64,000 bases of DNA from assembly GCA_004123355.1 (NCBI GenBank), contig SCHM01000001.1:2038001-2102000 (forward strand), in the 5' to 3' direction. Every line of letters starts with the position of its first letter. Position 1 is the first letter of the stretch. This stretch comes from Amphirosellinia nigrospora. Taxonomy: Eukaryota > Ascomycota > Sordariomycetes > Xylariales > Xylariaceae. Both the position numbers and the translations under genes were made by a program. Below, in pieces: positions 24,731 to 36,349 of this stretch. Under the pieces are notes generated by a model. It was not told the origin of the DNA. It searched no databases and worked only from the letters and a program-made list of their open reading frames with translations.

Positions 24731-26096
24731 TTATGAATCCAAGATTTTTGATATGTGCCCTGCAAGGTCTCTGACCATCGTGGCATGCATTAACCAGCGA
24801 TTTGACATGACGACTTCCTCGAGCTCTTGAACCACGTGCTTTAACTTCATCATGCGAATACTCAGCAAACTCGCCAAAACATGGAGCTTATCCTCGTCAT
24901 CGACTCTCCACTCACCCAGTCCCAAATCCAGAGTTTGGCTATCAAGGCTGTTGAGACGACTTCGACCCGTGTCCCCTCGCTGGTTGTGCCTAGTATCCTG
25001 CTTCGGGAACATCACCTGCTCTACCAGCGAATACGAACTGGTCATTGAGTTCAGGAAGGATGGTATCCGAGAACAGTTAGGTGACTGTGAAAGGTCTTGG
25101 TTCCGCTGGCTGTCCACGACTGCCTTCACCCTAAGTATGCTGCTAAGAAGCTTCTCGCAGATGTTCATCAGTATTACGGCGTCCTGAGAGCGGAGCCGGC
25201 AAGCCTTGCATTGTATCCTTGCCCGGCAGCTCTCTAACACTTCTTTTTGACACGTTAACATCTCGTCGATTCCAAGCAGTAATGGGGGCGTTAGTGGCGG
25301 TGGAAGTTCTCGGTGTCCAGACAAGACAGACTTCCACCGCTTCAAATGCCTGGAGCATGTCATGAGAGGAGTAGCAATTAGCAGTATCGCTATCAGATCC
25401 AGTAGTTTGTTTGCCATTGGCCCCGCCTGGTAGCGGTGCCTTACATGACGCCGACTCGGCGCCATCTGTGCTTGGGAAATTGAGAAGAGGTTCGTGAAGA
25501 AAGTCGTTGAAAGAGGCAAAAGTAGGGTGAATATTGCTCATAGACGTGCCACCAGGTGGGTTAAAAGGGTCGTACATAGAGCCAGAGGCGTCATGTATGA
25601 AGTCGGATTCGACATGACTAAAGTCGTAGGCTGCTGTATTGTCCTCAAACATGCTAGAGCTTATCTCTGAAAGCTTTTCTGGCGCGGCTGTGGTTGGTGT
25701 GGTGCTGGATGATGTGCTGTTGCTGGGTTGCTGCTCAGCGGCTGTGGCTGGGGAGTCAACATAGCGCGGCGGATCGGGTGACCCTCGTCGGCTCGGCACC
25801 TGAGGAGGAGGCAGATGATGTAGATGAGTCGGCGTAGGAGCATTGGACACCTTTATCACGGCATCGCTGACACCCATCCTTATCGCCGGTACATCTCACC
25901 TAGAGTACTCTGAGGTCAGCGACTGTGTCATCTTGTGGCTCCACCGTTTCTTTCATTGTCATACCTTTTTCTCTCGACATCGAAGACAAGCTAGCCTCAC
26001 AAACTGAGCTTGGTCCCTCTTCTCAAAAGGAGGACTGGTGGACTCCAAGACATAGGTCCCGTCTCGTTGGTTCGCCTGTCGTAATACTTGGAACAT
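24731..26096 (-). CDS. Zn(II)2Cys6 transcription factor with AflR-like C-terminal region
   Basis: This is a nuclear regulator of the fungal binuclear zinc cluster family; AflR-type members usually control a neighbouring secondary-metabolite cluster. Exon 1 (25975-26096) ends at ACLRCREKK. A GTATGA...CTAG intron follows, and exon 2 from 25899 continues VRCTGDKDGCQRCRDKGVQC. The splice yields an exact CX2CX6CX6CX2CX6C finger. A Ser/Pro-rich linker follows. The C-terminal part contains LTPPLLLGIDEMLTC then KEVLESCRARIQC and a helical tail, in the order expected for the AflR regulatory domain. At least two frameshifts are present, one between the finger and about 25780 and one near 25305-25345. 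The start is the nearest upstream ATG and is not certain. It lies 2.9 kb left of the transporter and is the best local candidate for cluster control. Confidence 0.7.
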
Positions 26097-28964
26097 CACG
26101 AGGGATAGGGCGTGGAATAAGCTTTGAAGATCTTTATAATACGATCTTATAATCCCAAGGTACCAGTTACGGTTGAGTTGACTCAAACACACAAGACGTA
26201 TTAAAATTTGAATCGGGTTGATTTGTACCCTTTTCGGAGGTCTTATACCTTGGCTCCCCTCGGTTTTAGAGAGCCGCAGGCCAAGCCACTGGGCGATTCT
26301 CGATGCCTGCCGTGCACATGCAGCATTCGACTCTTATCGTTTTGTCTGGCCCCTTGCCCAAAACAGGCAAACGTCGCTTTTCGGCAGATGCATGTAGTGT
26401 GGGCTGCTTGTGGCAGGATACTGCGATCTTACTAGTCTCACGATGTGTGTCATCCAAGCCATTTAAAGTTCACACATGTAAGACTTTAGCGTACCCGGAA
26501 ACAAGGCTTAGTGCTGAGTTGCATGCCCTACCTAATTCTGCAACTAGGTAGTGTTACTTATCCCTGGGAACCGTAATCGGCAATATCCTCATATATATAA
26601 TCATGCATTCCAGATATAAGAATAATCTGTTGTTCGGTCAACTCACCCAACACCTTATTTTCCCGTTTGAACGCCTCCGCTTCACTGGTAAGCTGCGCCA
26701 AGAGGACGCTTGCACTACCCACCAATAAGCGAAAAATTGATTCTTGGGGTGCATTAGGCATCCAGCTCTTGTGACGTGATTTGCAAGTAACGCTTTGTCC
26801 TAAGCGTCCTGTAGGTTACCTGCACGTCTGCTATATGGTAAAGCTATGTAGGGATGCAGCTACCATTGGTTCGCACGGGCACCTTGGTCCTGTGCTTCTG
26901 ATTCAGTTATAATGCGCACCAGCAACTGAGGCACTAGATATCAGAAATACTTTTGTCTTGTAAACATGTGCCGTTCGTGGCGCAAATGTAGACAATCAAG
27001 CATACGCAGACCCTATGCGCTTGCTCCGTACCGCTTGCTACTGTATATACATCGTGTAACACCAACCTTTTGCCAAGGCACAAATGCTATTTGAGTATAG
27101 GCGTTACAGATATCAGAATTGTTTATACGACATTGTCACTTTCTGTTTCGTGGCAGATGGTGGAAATGCATAGGCACATACTTCTTCGCAACATGGTACT
27201 ACTAAGAGTAAGGCGCGGGGTGGGACTCAGGGGCCATTAGCCAATAATAGGGGCCTATGATCTAGGTGTATAAAGGGGGATAGGTCTTAGGAGCTGAACA
27301 CTAGAACTTGCGCTCTTTACCTCGTTTTTGTACTTAGCTTTCTTAGTACTGCATTGAACCTTTTTAGTAATCTACAGTGTTGTATTCTAATCGTGAGCTT
27401 CCCTAATCATCTAAGTGAATAAATCTAAGGTGTGGCGCAGTGCCACACGGGCCGATTCAATAAAATCTGTGAAATGGAAGATATACTCTACTGGATCGTA
27501 GGTTACGTTTGAACAGCTATTACACGGGTAAAGTGCCACGGCGCTAAACTGTAGTTGTGCAACGTTGCCAAGGAACCCCGGCTTCAGTTGCCGGACTATA
27601 GATGTATAGTATAGTGGACAGCAATGCTCCGAGTAAAGTGCTTTAAGGTATTGATGCTACCCGCTTATTTAATTACCTTGTGCACTTATGTGTTGATAAT
27701 GATATCCGGCCACCTGCTCTATAGAACAGGTTCGAGACGGCTTGCCACACGTCTACTGTCTCTGAGTCTGTGCGCGGTTCTTTCATGCACATGCATAACT
27801 GCTCTAACTAGAGTTATAGAACTCCCGAAGTTGATGTCTCACTGGGTACCTAGGTAGGTACTGAACGCGTATGGACTCACACCCACATATATAAGCAGCC
27901 GTAGTCCTTATGTATGGGTCTTTAATTAGCAAAGAACAAGTCAATTAGCAAATACTAGGGTACTTCCAAGTAGGTAGGCGTCTTACCAAAATATAAGTAG
28001 CTCACAATATCTAGATTACCAGGTTAGCATACTAGTTTCTTTGTCCATGCAAAAGTCGCAGTTAGCTAATTTTATAGCTCTAGGCATCTCTCTTCTATTC
28101 GACGCGTTTACAGCTAAAACCTACACCAAATCACGTGGTGTAGTAGAAGACTTTTGCTAATTAACCACCTACACGCCAGGGTCAGGGACTACTCCTGCTT
28201 ATGTATGTAGGTGTGGGTCCATATGGGTAGTAGATAGCAAAATGTTAGTACGTCCAATCAATATAGTATATAACGTATTCAGGAAGTAAGTATCTGCGAA
28301 ACATGTTCCAGTACAGTCCATATGTATGCATCCCTCTGGCAGTATTGCCAGTGCGGGTCATGACAGCAAACGTGGTATTTCGGTCTCCGCAGCCAGCAGG
28401 TGGCATTCAAGGATGGTGATATGCATGTGGGTATCATTACTATTACCCTGTAGTTATATGATATGATGCTGCATTATGATAACACTTACATAATTTGTGG
28501 TATAGACCCGGTTACATCTATAAATTGCATACTGACTATGCATATCAGATATTGTCACAAGGGCTCAGTAGAAGAGCTTAGGGATGGCTTCATTCGGATT
28601 GATTCCATAATTGGCTATGGCTTCAAAGGACCTCTTCCTCTCTGGGTTTTCGTTTGAGAGGATTTGGGACCGGATAGCCTACATATACACAAAATGATTC
28701 CTAATAATAACTGAAGGGCCTCCGCAGGCTCGTACTATGTACAGCTGGAGTCTGTATGTCTCGGGGAAGGAGCCTCAAATGGTACGAATAGCCGAGGGTT
28801 GTATACGTAAGCGAGATTCGTGTAACAGATATTCGGAGGATCGATATTAGCTATCCCGTAGTGTTTTGCGTTGGGTACCTCAATTACGGCCCAGTAGACT
28901 TTTGTTTTGATTCCAACTCTCTCAAGCGTTATGTGAATTCGTTCTTCGTCAATTGCTTTCCTCT
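26097..28964. other. Intergenic region between the Zn2Cys6 regulator and the MFS transporter
   Basis: It contains no convincing gene. A 67-codon minus-strand frame at 26558-26761 has a helical, charged composition but no recognisable motif. A short perfect hairpin (7-bp stem, 5-nt loop) lies at 27430-27448 and an inverted-repeat element at 27870-28223. The last few hundred bases should hold the transporter promoter. Confidence 0.45.
27870..28223. mobile_element. Imperfect inverted-repeat element, MITE-like relic
   Basis: The left arm starting TATGGACTCACACC at 27870 and the reverse complement of the right arm ending at 28223 (TATGGACCCACACC) match over about 40 bp. The differences in the first 30 bases are transitions, and a conserved TTAATTAGCAAA block occurs further inside both arms. 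The element is about 354 bp and has no coding capacity. I see no clear target-site duplication, so the ends are approximate and it may be an old insertion or a simple foldback. Confidence 0.5.
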
Positions 28965-30541
28965 ATGTCTATACGTTCCGACCGCTCACCGCACCCTGGG
29001 CGGGACGCCGCTCAAAATGCCGAAACCGGCGACACGTCGCATTTTACCACCGAGGACAAGTCTTCCGCTAGTGTGACCAGCGATGATCCTAACGTTGTTT
29101 TCTGGAAGGAACGAAGACCCAGCGAATCCGATGAACTGGTCCTACTTGGAAGAGAGTTGGAAATGTAGGCATCGTCAGTATTTTGACACTACTCACATCC
29201 CTCGGATCGGTAATATTCGCTCCCGGGGTTCCGCAATTGATGGTCGAGTTTTGGCAGCGAGAACGAGGTACTGGCTGGTTTTGTGTGTCGGTCTATGTGC
29301 TCGGCTTCGCATTCGGACCTCTCTTTCTCGCTCCCCTTTCTGAGCTGTACGGACGAGTATGGGTCTACCAAGCTTGCAACATTAGCTTTGTTGCCTTCAC
29401 TGTCGCTTGTGCTGTGAGCACCAATATCGGGAGTCTCATTGCCTTCCGGCTTCTTCAGGGAATCAGTGGGGCTGCCCCTATTGCTAATGGCGGAGGCACG
29501 GTATGCATCAACCTCAAATCCGCCGAAAATAATGATCTGACTTATTGCCTACAGATTGGAGATGTCGTTCCGCAGAAACATCGTGGCGTAGCGCTTTCAA
29601 TTTACTCTCTCGCCCCGCTTCTCGGCCCTGTCATAGGACCAGTTGCAGGCGGCTTTTTAGCAGAAGCGAAAGGCTGGCGATGGGATTTTGGGCACTAGCT
29701 ATTGCAGCTGGCGCTTTGACTTTAATCTCACTCTTTGTGGTGGAAGAGACATATCCGTTTTCATACTTGAGCGAAAAGCCACTCGCCTCAGAAAACAAAC
29801 CGGCAACCAGGCTTTACGATCGAGGCTGCCCCTTCTGGAGACAAGTCCAAAGCTCAGCATTTCATGCGTTCTATCCTTCGCCCAACCAAGATGCTCATCA
29901 TGTCCCCTATTGTCCTTTTTCTTGCATTGTATGCTGGCCTTGCATACGGATACCAGTATCTTATGCTCAGCACATTCACCTTCGTCTTTGAGGACCGGTA
30001 TAACTTTAGTACTGGCGTCTCTGGCCTTAGTTTCCTTGGCCTAGGTGTTGGATCTGTGGTGGGTCTGAGTATTGGGCCATTGTCAGATCGCTTTATCATG
30101 CCTAATGTCAGCCTGCTGAGAACGAATCTGTAGTGTCGCAAAGCCCGAGGCTCGCTTGATTCCCCTCGCGTACACAGCTCTTTTCATCCGCAGGTCTTTT
30201 CTTTTACGGCTTGGACGGTGAATACCGGGTTCATTGGATGCACCCATTATTGCTACTAGCTTCGTTGGATTTGGCATTCTCTCCATTTTCTTTTGTATCA
30301 CTATTTACTCCGTAGACGCTTTCCAGCTTTATGCTGCTAGTGCGTTGGCCGCCAATGCGCTGTCCGTAGGTATCGTCGGGCGTTGTTGCCACTAGCTGGC
30401 CAAAGCTTGTATAGCACACTGGGTTATGGCTGGGGGAATAGCTTGCTAGGATTCCTCGCCTTGGCCCTATTGCCCATCACCCTAGTGCTACTCAAGTATG
30501 GAGAAAGACTACGGCTGAAATTCGACGTTGGCGAACTTTGA
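28965..30541 (+). CDS. MFS drug/metabolite exporter (DHA1 type), multiply frameshifted
   Basis: This is a plasma-membrane major facilitator, probably the exporter of the cluster product. After a hydrophilic N-terminus (ATG at 28965) comes the DHA1 entry motif DPANPMNW, then the first transmembrane segments, the cytoplasmic loop motif LSELYGRVW, and LLQGISGAAPIANGGGT. An intron at 29501-29554 splices this to IGDVVPQKHRG, followed by PLLGPVIGPVAGGF and further membrane segments through SVDAFQLYAASALAAN to the end at 30541. The reading frame breaks repeatedly. Single-base gaps are inferred near 29110, 29155, 29692 (T run), 29758 and 29830 (C run), with several more between 30090 and 30410. The fragments are in the right order and cover the whole family length, so nothing large is missing. 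It is first in the cluster, and the next gene runs convergently. Confidence 0.75.
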
Positions 30542-31254
30542 TAGGTTGTCAGTTGAATCAACTACGAACGTTTTAGGATAAAAGTTCGATCGTACCCTAA
30601 AATGGTCGTCAAGTTGTACACTACTGTTAGCTAAATGGCACATATTCACAGTTGGGTCTACTGGGTAGGACAACATGAGTATCAATGAAGGCCACATCTT
30701 TCATATGTTCTTGCCAGGACCTCCGTATACGGGTGTGATATGATGCTTATCGTCGCGCAAAGGATCTAAAAATGTCTTTGCGTCTCCTATCTCTGCCATT
30801 GACATACTGCTTTTTCTTCCTAAGGAGCGGCATAATAGTGCCAGTACTCCCATACAATGGAGTAATATAAGCATTAGTGATATTTGTTAACCCTGCCTAA
30901 GACTAATCTTTCGCACCGGGTATTGGAAGGATTTTGCTATTACTGCTTTTCCAAAGTGGCGATAACTTGTCTTTCGCCTTATGACTAGTCTTGATGTCAG
31001 CGTTTCAATTACATCACAATGCGTCTAACAAAATTAAGATATTCCAAGCGGACTTGAACAAATTCTAATTATATAGACCGTGTTATCGTCAGGGATGATT
31101 GAAACATCTAAGCGATTCACTCTACCTATAATGGGTTTAATTCAATCTTCCCAGCTAGTTCTATGATATCCTTTCTAATATCTTGGTATCGGAGTCACAA
31201 AAGACACTGTTGGGTTCCTGCAGTCTCGGCTCTAGCCATCTCTGAATTCTACCG
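30542..31254. other. Convergent intergenic region
   Basis: It lies between the 3' ends of the transporter and the first P450. I see no gene, repeat or RNA; it is AT-rich as expected for 3' regions. Confidence 0.5.
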
Positions 31255-33191
31255 CTATACGTCCTTTCGAGTTCGCATCATGAGGTTGGCATGGGGGTCC
31301 ATGAAAACGTTCTCATCCGCACTGTTCGAATCATTAGAAGTTATTTCATAGCGAAAATGGTGTATTTGGAAGTGGGCAACAAGAATGCTGGGGTTTACTG
31401 AAGCAAAAGAGTCGCTGTAGAATACTTACTGCATGATTTTCGGCCGCGTCTTGCCCTCTGGAAGTTTAAAGTCAAACTCCAATAGCAGGCGCATCAACAC
31501 CAACTTAATCTCAGCCACAGCGAAGTACCGCCCCGGGCAAGCCTGCCCTCCATAACCAAATGACAAGCTGTCTTTGTTTGTCTGGCCAGCGGTAAACTTA
31601 TTTTTCAGTTCGCCATTATTAGCATACCGCTTTTTATAACTTCGCATTGGATCAAATTTGTCTGGGCTGGGGACAACATCTGGGTCATTTGCGTGATGAT
31701 GTCCTGCCCACGCAATTCTCGCCCCAACGGGAATCTTGGTCCCATCCTTTAGTGTGAGGGTACAATTGCAATTCTTTGCGGGTTGACTGTCCGTTCTTTT
31801 GTGAGTTTCCCATTCCAAGTTACAGAGGTTTCATTTAAAGTTACTTACGAAGAATGGGAGGGTTTATCCTCTGATCTTCCACGATGAAACTATCCATCTT
31901 TTCCAATTTGGCCAACCATTGTTTGTGATTTAGTTCACTTTCGTCAATCTTGCCGTATGTCTTGACTACTTCGTCGATTTCTTCACGCAAGACTGGGAAC
32001 CATTCTGGATGGGCACAAAGATCAAACAGGAGATTACTCACACTCATCGAAGTCGTATGAATGCTGGCAAGGGTCAATACACATTGACGAGCGGCCATCT
32101 CTGGGATCGACCTCTCTTTCTCGGTACCGTGCTCAATCATCCAGCCCAGTAAAGTATCTTCTCCCTTTTCTCCGTTCTTGATCGCAGCTTCATGTTTCTT
32201 TGTCAGTTCACCGACATATTTCTTAGCAACCTTCATTTGTCTCCGGATTCGCCATCTAGCCGGCACGAAATGTGCCACGAACGGATGCATCCATGGCGGA
32301 AACATCCGGAGTGTGAAGGCTGCCAGAAACATGTCATAAGTAAATTCAATCGAAACCTTTAGCCATTGCTCCTCTCTGCAGGCCGGCTGGCCCATGAAAA
32401 TCCTAGCCGACATACGCGCAACTAACATTCGCATGGACTGTTGAATGTCAACCTCGGTCCAATCTAAGTTTTCAGATCAATTAGCACACGCTCAAATTTC
32501 AAATATGGTATTTTCATTGCAGGAACTAACTCTCTGGGCGAGGAACATCAATTTTCCACGCAAAATTTAGCTCACGGCCAGCAATGTCGATATACTTAGG
32601 CAGCTCGGGTTGAGCTTTGCATTTAGAACATTAACATGAAGATCTGAATCCATCATAACTTGTGTCCATGTCCATCTTGGCACAAGGTTCTATTTTTGGT
32701 GTCAGACTAGGCTATTTTGAGAGAGCGGGGAAGAAGCTGAACTTACATTGACTTGGGCCTTTTTGCCATTGAGTTTGCTTCTCGGAATGAGGCGCATCTC
32801 TTCAAGGTACTTGATTGGCAAGATAGTAATATCTGTGTCATAGCGGCGGAGTACATAAGGTACACTTTTCAGCTGCAGCAACATAAATTTAGTTTACACA
32901 ATGATGGGACTGTAGCTAGGGGCCAGGAATGCGCACCTTCTTATAAGCGCCGTCAATAATGTCGAAGGCATTTGTAGTGAACCTAATCTGTAACCAAAGG
33001 GTAGGTTCAAAAAAAGACCGATATCCGTACACTGGAGCACCAGCGACAGTAGGACTCTTCTTGGTTAAGAACAGAGAAGTGATCAAGTAGAGACCAAACA
33101 AAATCGAGATGATTTCCGTAGCCGTTGCTGTCTCGAAGTACTCGAGAGCCCGTTTCTGCAACAGGTTCAACTCTTGAATAGACACTGACAT
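31255..33191 (-). CDS. Cytochrome P450, CYP503/CYP68 type (ent-kaurene oxidase / GA14-synthase-like)
   Basis: This is a microsomal haem monooxygenase; the family oxidises labdane-related diterpenes, as P450-1 and P450-4 do in gibberellin synthesis. Six exons: 32937-33191, 32747-32872, 32531-32689, 31849-32463, 31430-31795 and 31255-31321. An N-terminal membrane helix is followed by a PVYGYRSFFEPT segment like that of fungal kaurene oxidases. Further motifs are WTWTQVMMDSDLH, the I-helix SIHTTS (His-Thr-Thr in place of the usual acid-Thr pair, as in this family), ExxR as EDQR, and the haem site FGYGGQACPGR. The small last exon encodes ADENVF...MMRTRKDV. One base is missing at 32607-32609 and one at 31758-31760, both in GGG (minus-strand CCC) runs. 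With them the protein is 529 residues. It shares a 586-bp divergent promoter with the FAD oxidase. Confidence 0.85.
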
Positions 33192-33777
33192 TATGCTTTG
33201 GCTATGACTTATGTCTCAAGAAGCTTTGTCACGCGAAGTGGAAGTGAATCAAACCTCGACTGCACTCTAGGACATGTATAGTTTATCATTGGAATTATAG
33301 CCACGTCAAGACGGGTTCAGTTGAACGTATATCAGTTTCTTTGACTCTGTCCTAGGCGACAGTGATACGACATGGGCGACTTCCGCTATAAGCCCCTCAG
33401 AACAGGTCTAACCAATATGCGCAACCAAAATTAGGTTGATTTAGTAAATTTACGCACTTGAGCGGAATGCAGCCGAGCATTGTGTACCCAAGCGCATCTC
33501 ATTTCGTCTATGACCCCTGCCCTGCAATCGAATCCTTCGAGAAGCCCAGGGCAGTTCGGTGGCCTCCATTCGGAAAGCGACCGAAATTCGGTGGGTTGCG
33601 TTTTCCGGATGCACCCGAGCTTTAAAACAAGGAGAGGGACTCGAATTCGTCTGAAAATGAAACCACAACAAATCCCGGACGACGATCTGGAGCAAAAACA
33701 GGTTGCTCCGGTATTCTTCTTGGTGCAGTCCGTTGCATTCTCCAATCTAGAATTGTCAATCCAGAGATTTCTCCATC
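33192..33777. promoter_or_regulatory. Bidirectional promoter between P450 and FAD oxidase
   Basis: The 586 bp lie between the two ATGs of divergently transcribed cluster genes. Open frames inside are short and overlap on both strands. I cannot identify specific binding sites with confidence. Confidence 0.55.
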
Positions 33778-35694
33778 ATGCATGGCACCGTTGTATCTGC
33801 TACGCTCTTGGCCCTTCTCGCCTGGCCAGGCCACGCGACAGCATCTGTATACAGTGACATCGCCGACAGCTCGCAGTTTCTGGCACGGCTTGGCCTGACG
33901 CCGGTAGAAGAGTCGCGACTTTCCAAAAGCCTCCACGGGGTCAATCTCGACAAGGTTTCCACTCTTGATCCAGCAGAGAGGAGCTCTATCACATGTCTTG
34001 TTGCCAACGCGATTTTTGGTTCGAAGTCTGTCAGCCAATCCACGAGTGCCTATGAAGCGTTGATAGAGGTGAACTGGTGAGATCATACTATTAGCTCCAT
34101 TGGGGCCAAGAGGCAACCGACTAACAGAAGCTTTTCCCTTCAGGTCCACAGCGTGTTGGTTTGATCCCCAATGCATAATCCAACCTGAATCAACACAAGA
34201 TGTCTCGAGAGCTATGGTTATCATTACATATTTGGGGTCGAAGTTTGCTATTCGCAGCGGCGGCCACAATCCCAACCCTGGTTTGGTGGAATTGGAGAGG
34301 AAGGAGTCCTGATTGATATGTCGCACATGACGGATATTAGTCTTAGTCAAGACCGTTCTATCGCCTCTCTTGGCCCTGGAAACCGTTTTGGGCCAGCTCA
34401 AAAGGCCCTCGATTCCCTGGGCAAAACTATACACGCCGGGCGTATTAATTGGGTCGGCGTTGGCGGGTACTTCCTAGGGGGCGGGTTGACCTACTTCAAC
34501 GGCCTACATGGCCTCGGTGCAGATAACATAGTCAATTATGAGGTAAGCGTAGCAGCATTATTGTTTGAACTGACTAACCAACTTCATCTCCTCTTAGATT
34601 GTCCTTGCGAACTCGTCTGTCGTTAGCGCAAATGCAAACACGAATCCGGACCTGTGGTGGGCTTTGAAGGGTAGTGGTACTAACCTCGGTAAGACTTCTC
34701 TCTCAAAGTGCTTAAATTTCTGATGAGTGTTTGGCGAGTTTTGCTAAACTGGCATGCAGGAGTTATCACAAGATATGATATTAAAACTGCAGAAAACAGC
34801 TCCTATTGGTTCGAGGCGTTGTATTACGCTCCCGAGCAGAGCGAGAAGCTCATAGAAGCAGTCGTCAAGTATGCCAATGCGGCGGATAAAGATCACAACT
34901 GTGCTATTTCGTTTACTCTCAATCCCGCAGTCAACTTCGTCCAGTTTATCTACGCGAAACCGATCAAACGCCCTAGTTCATTCGGCTCATTCTATGACAT
35001 ACCATCCAAGAGCCAAGCAATCAATTCTACGATCGGAAACATGGTGGATTTGAATAATGCAGTTTCCGCCATCAACCCCGAGACATATAAGAGGTATTGT
35101 TCGATCACCCCTAACACAATCGCTAAACTGAGGTCGCTGATTAAAGGGCACAGGAGAATGATAGCGTCAACCGCGCACAGATTCGATGTCGCAGCCCTGA
35201 AAGAAATCTATGAACTATATCTTGATTTTGATTCAGAAGCCATAAAACTCGGCGCAGCGACAGGGATGGTAGTTCAGCCATTTACCAGCGCGGGCGTGCA
35301 ACACTCGTCTTCTACAGGCGGCAACCCAATTGGATTAGCGCAGGGCTTGCAAAACCGTAAGTACAAATAGCTATACCAAAAAGTAATTTGTGAACAAAAG
35401 TTGCTGATCTCTAACCTAGACATGGCATTTTCTCTCGAGTGGGAAGATAGCGCGAACGATACAGCTGCCAAGAACGCGTTAAGCAAGCTGACCCAAAATG
35501 TTGAGGCACTCACAAAAAAACGAGGGCTCTTCCTGAGAACGAAGATTATGAACGACGCTGGGTTTAATCAAAATGTTCTTGTAAGCTATGGCGCGGATAA
35601 TTTGAAGCGGCTGAGAGATGTTGCCTCTCGGTATGATCCGTCGCAGGTTTTCCAAAACCTCCAAAATAACGGGTTTCTTTTGAAAAAGGCATAG
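33778..35694 (+). CDS. FAD-linked oxidase (BBE-like, PCMH-type FAD domain), secretory
   Basis: Berberine-bridge-enzyme-like flavoproteins oxidise alcohols or C-C/C-N bonds with O2, and fungal members are common in metabolite clusters. Five exons: 33778-34076, 34144-34542, 34598-34688, 34760-35356 and 35420-35694. The N-terminus (MHGTVVSATLLALLAWPGHA) is a clear signal peptide. The FAD domain shows IRSGGHNPNPG, whose His is the usual covalent FAD ligand, followed by LGPGNRFG and the VGVGGYFLGGGL motif. The C-terminal BBE segment ends with a YDPSQVFQNL-type block. One T is missing in the TTT run at 34282-34284, shifting the frame after HNPNPG. With it the exon sum is 554 codons, that is 553 residues. 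The secretory signal places it in a membrane-bound compartment, unlike the cyclase. Confidence 0.85.
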
Positions 35695-36349
35695 CTTACG
35701 CACGTCCGTGCAAGGGTAATGGGCTAGCGTAAACAAGCTCTCGTAGAGAGAATTGTACCTATATCGTACGTTAGAGCTGATTCCTTTGCATACACATAAA
35801 AATATGTCTCTCTAGTACAAAAGATTGTGAAATCTCTCGCTCCAATTGTAGAAGAAGTCATATTTCTCTCCATCAACAAAGTACAATGTGTACACGTTCG
35901 GGACTTTACATATCGCCAAGTACCCCATGCCTAGTAATTAGAGAATGACACTAGCAAGGCGTAGGTTAGCGACTCTCAAATAGCAGGGCGCATAGTGGAG
36001 ATTTCACGTCAGGTACAACCTACAGTATCGTTATTAGAGGTAAATGTTGTTTACTCAACAACTGCTGCTGTACTTTGTGTTTTACACGTACCCGGCGACA
36101 CACATCATTCAGGTTTGATTTGTTTTGTCAATATGTTACGTTCTATTCGACCAATAGGTCCCCCATATATCACTGTAAAAAAAGCCTAGACCTTGGATGA
36201 ATGCTAGATTGCCATCTAAATAGGCTAGCGAGACAGAATATCCGAGCTAATTTACTACATGACAGACTGACTTGATATGTTGCGCACTCATTCCACTCTA
36301 AAACTCCTTGCTCCTAGCATCCCAGCAGAGGTGCGCGCGTTCCTGCGTC
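35695..36349. other. Convergent intergenic region
   Basis: A 655-bp stretch lies between two 3' ends. No gene, repeat or RNA is apparent. Confidence 0.5.

Noticed and set aside
27430-27448. Perfect 7-bp hairpin as a regulatory site
   Set aside because: A single short hairpin is expected by chance in 64 kb and has no positional link to a gene.
33622-34434. A 270-codon minus-strand frame opposite the FAD oxidase
   Set aside because: It is antisense to well-supported exons of the FAD oxidase and has no protein-like motif.
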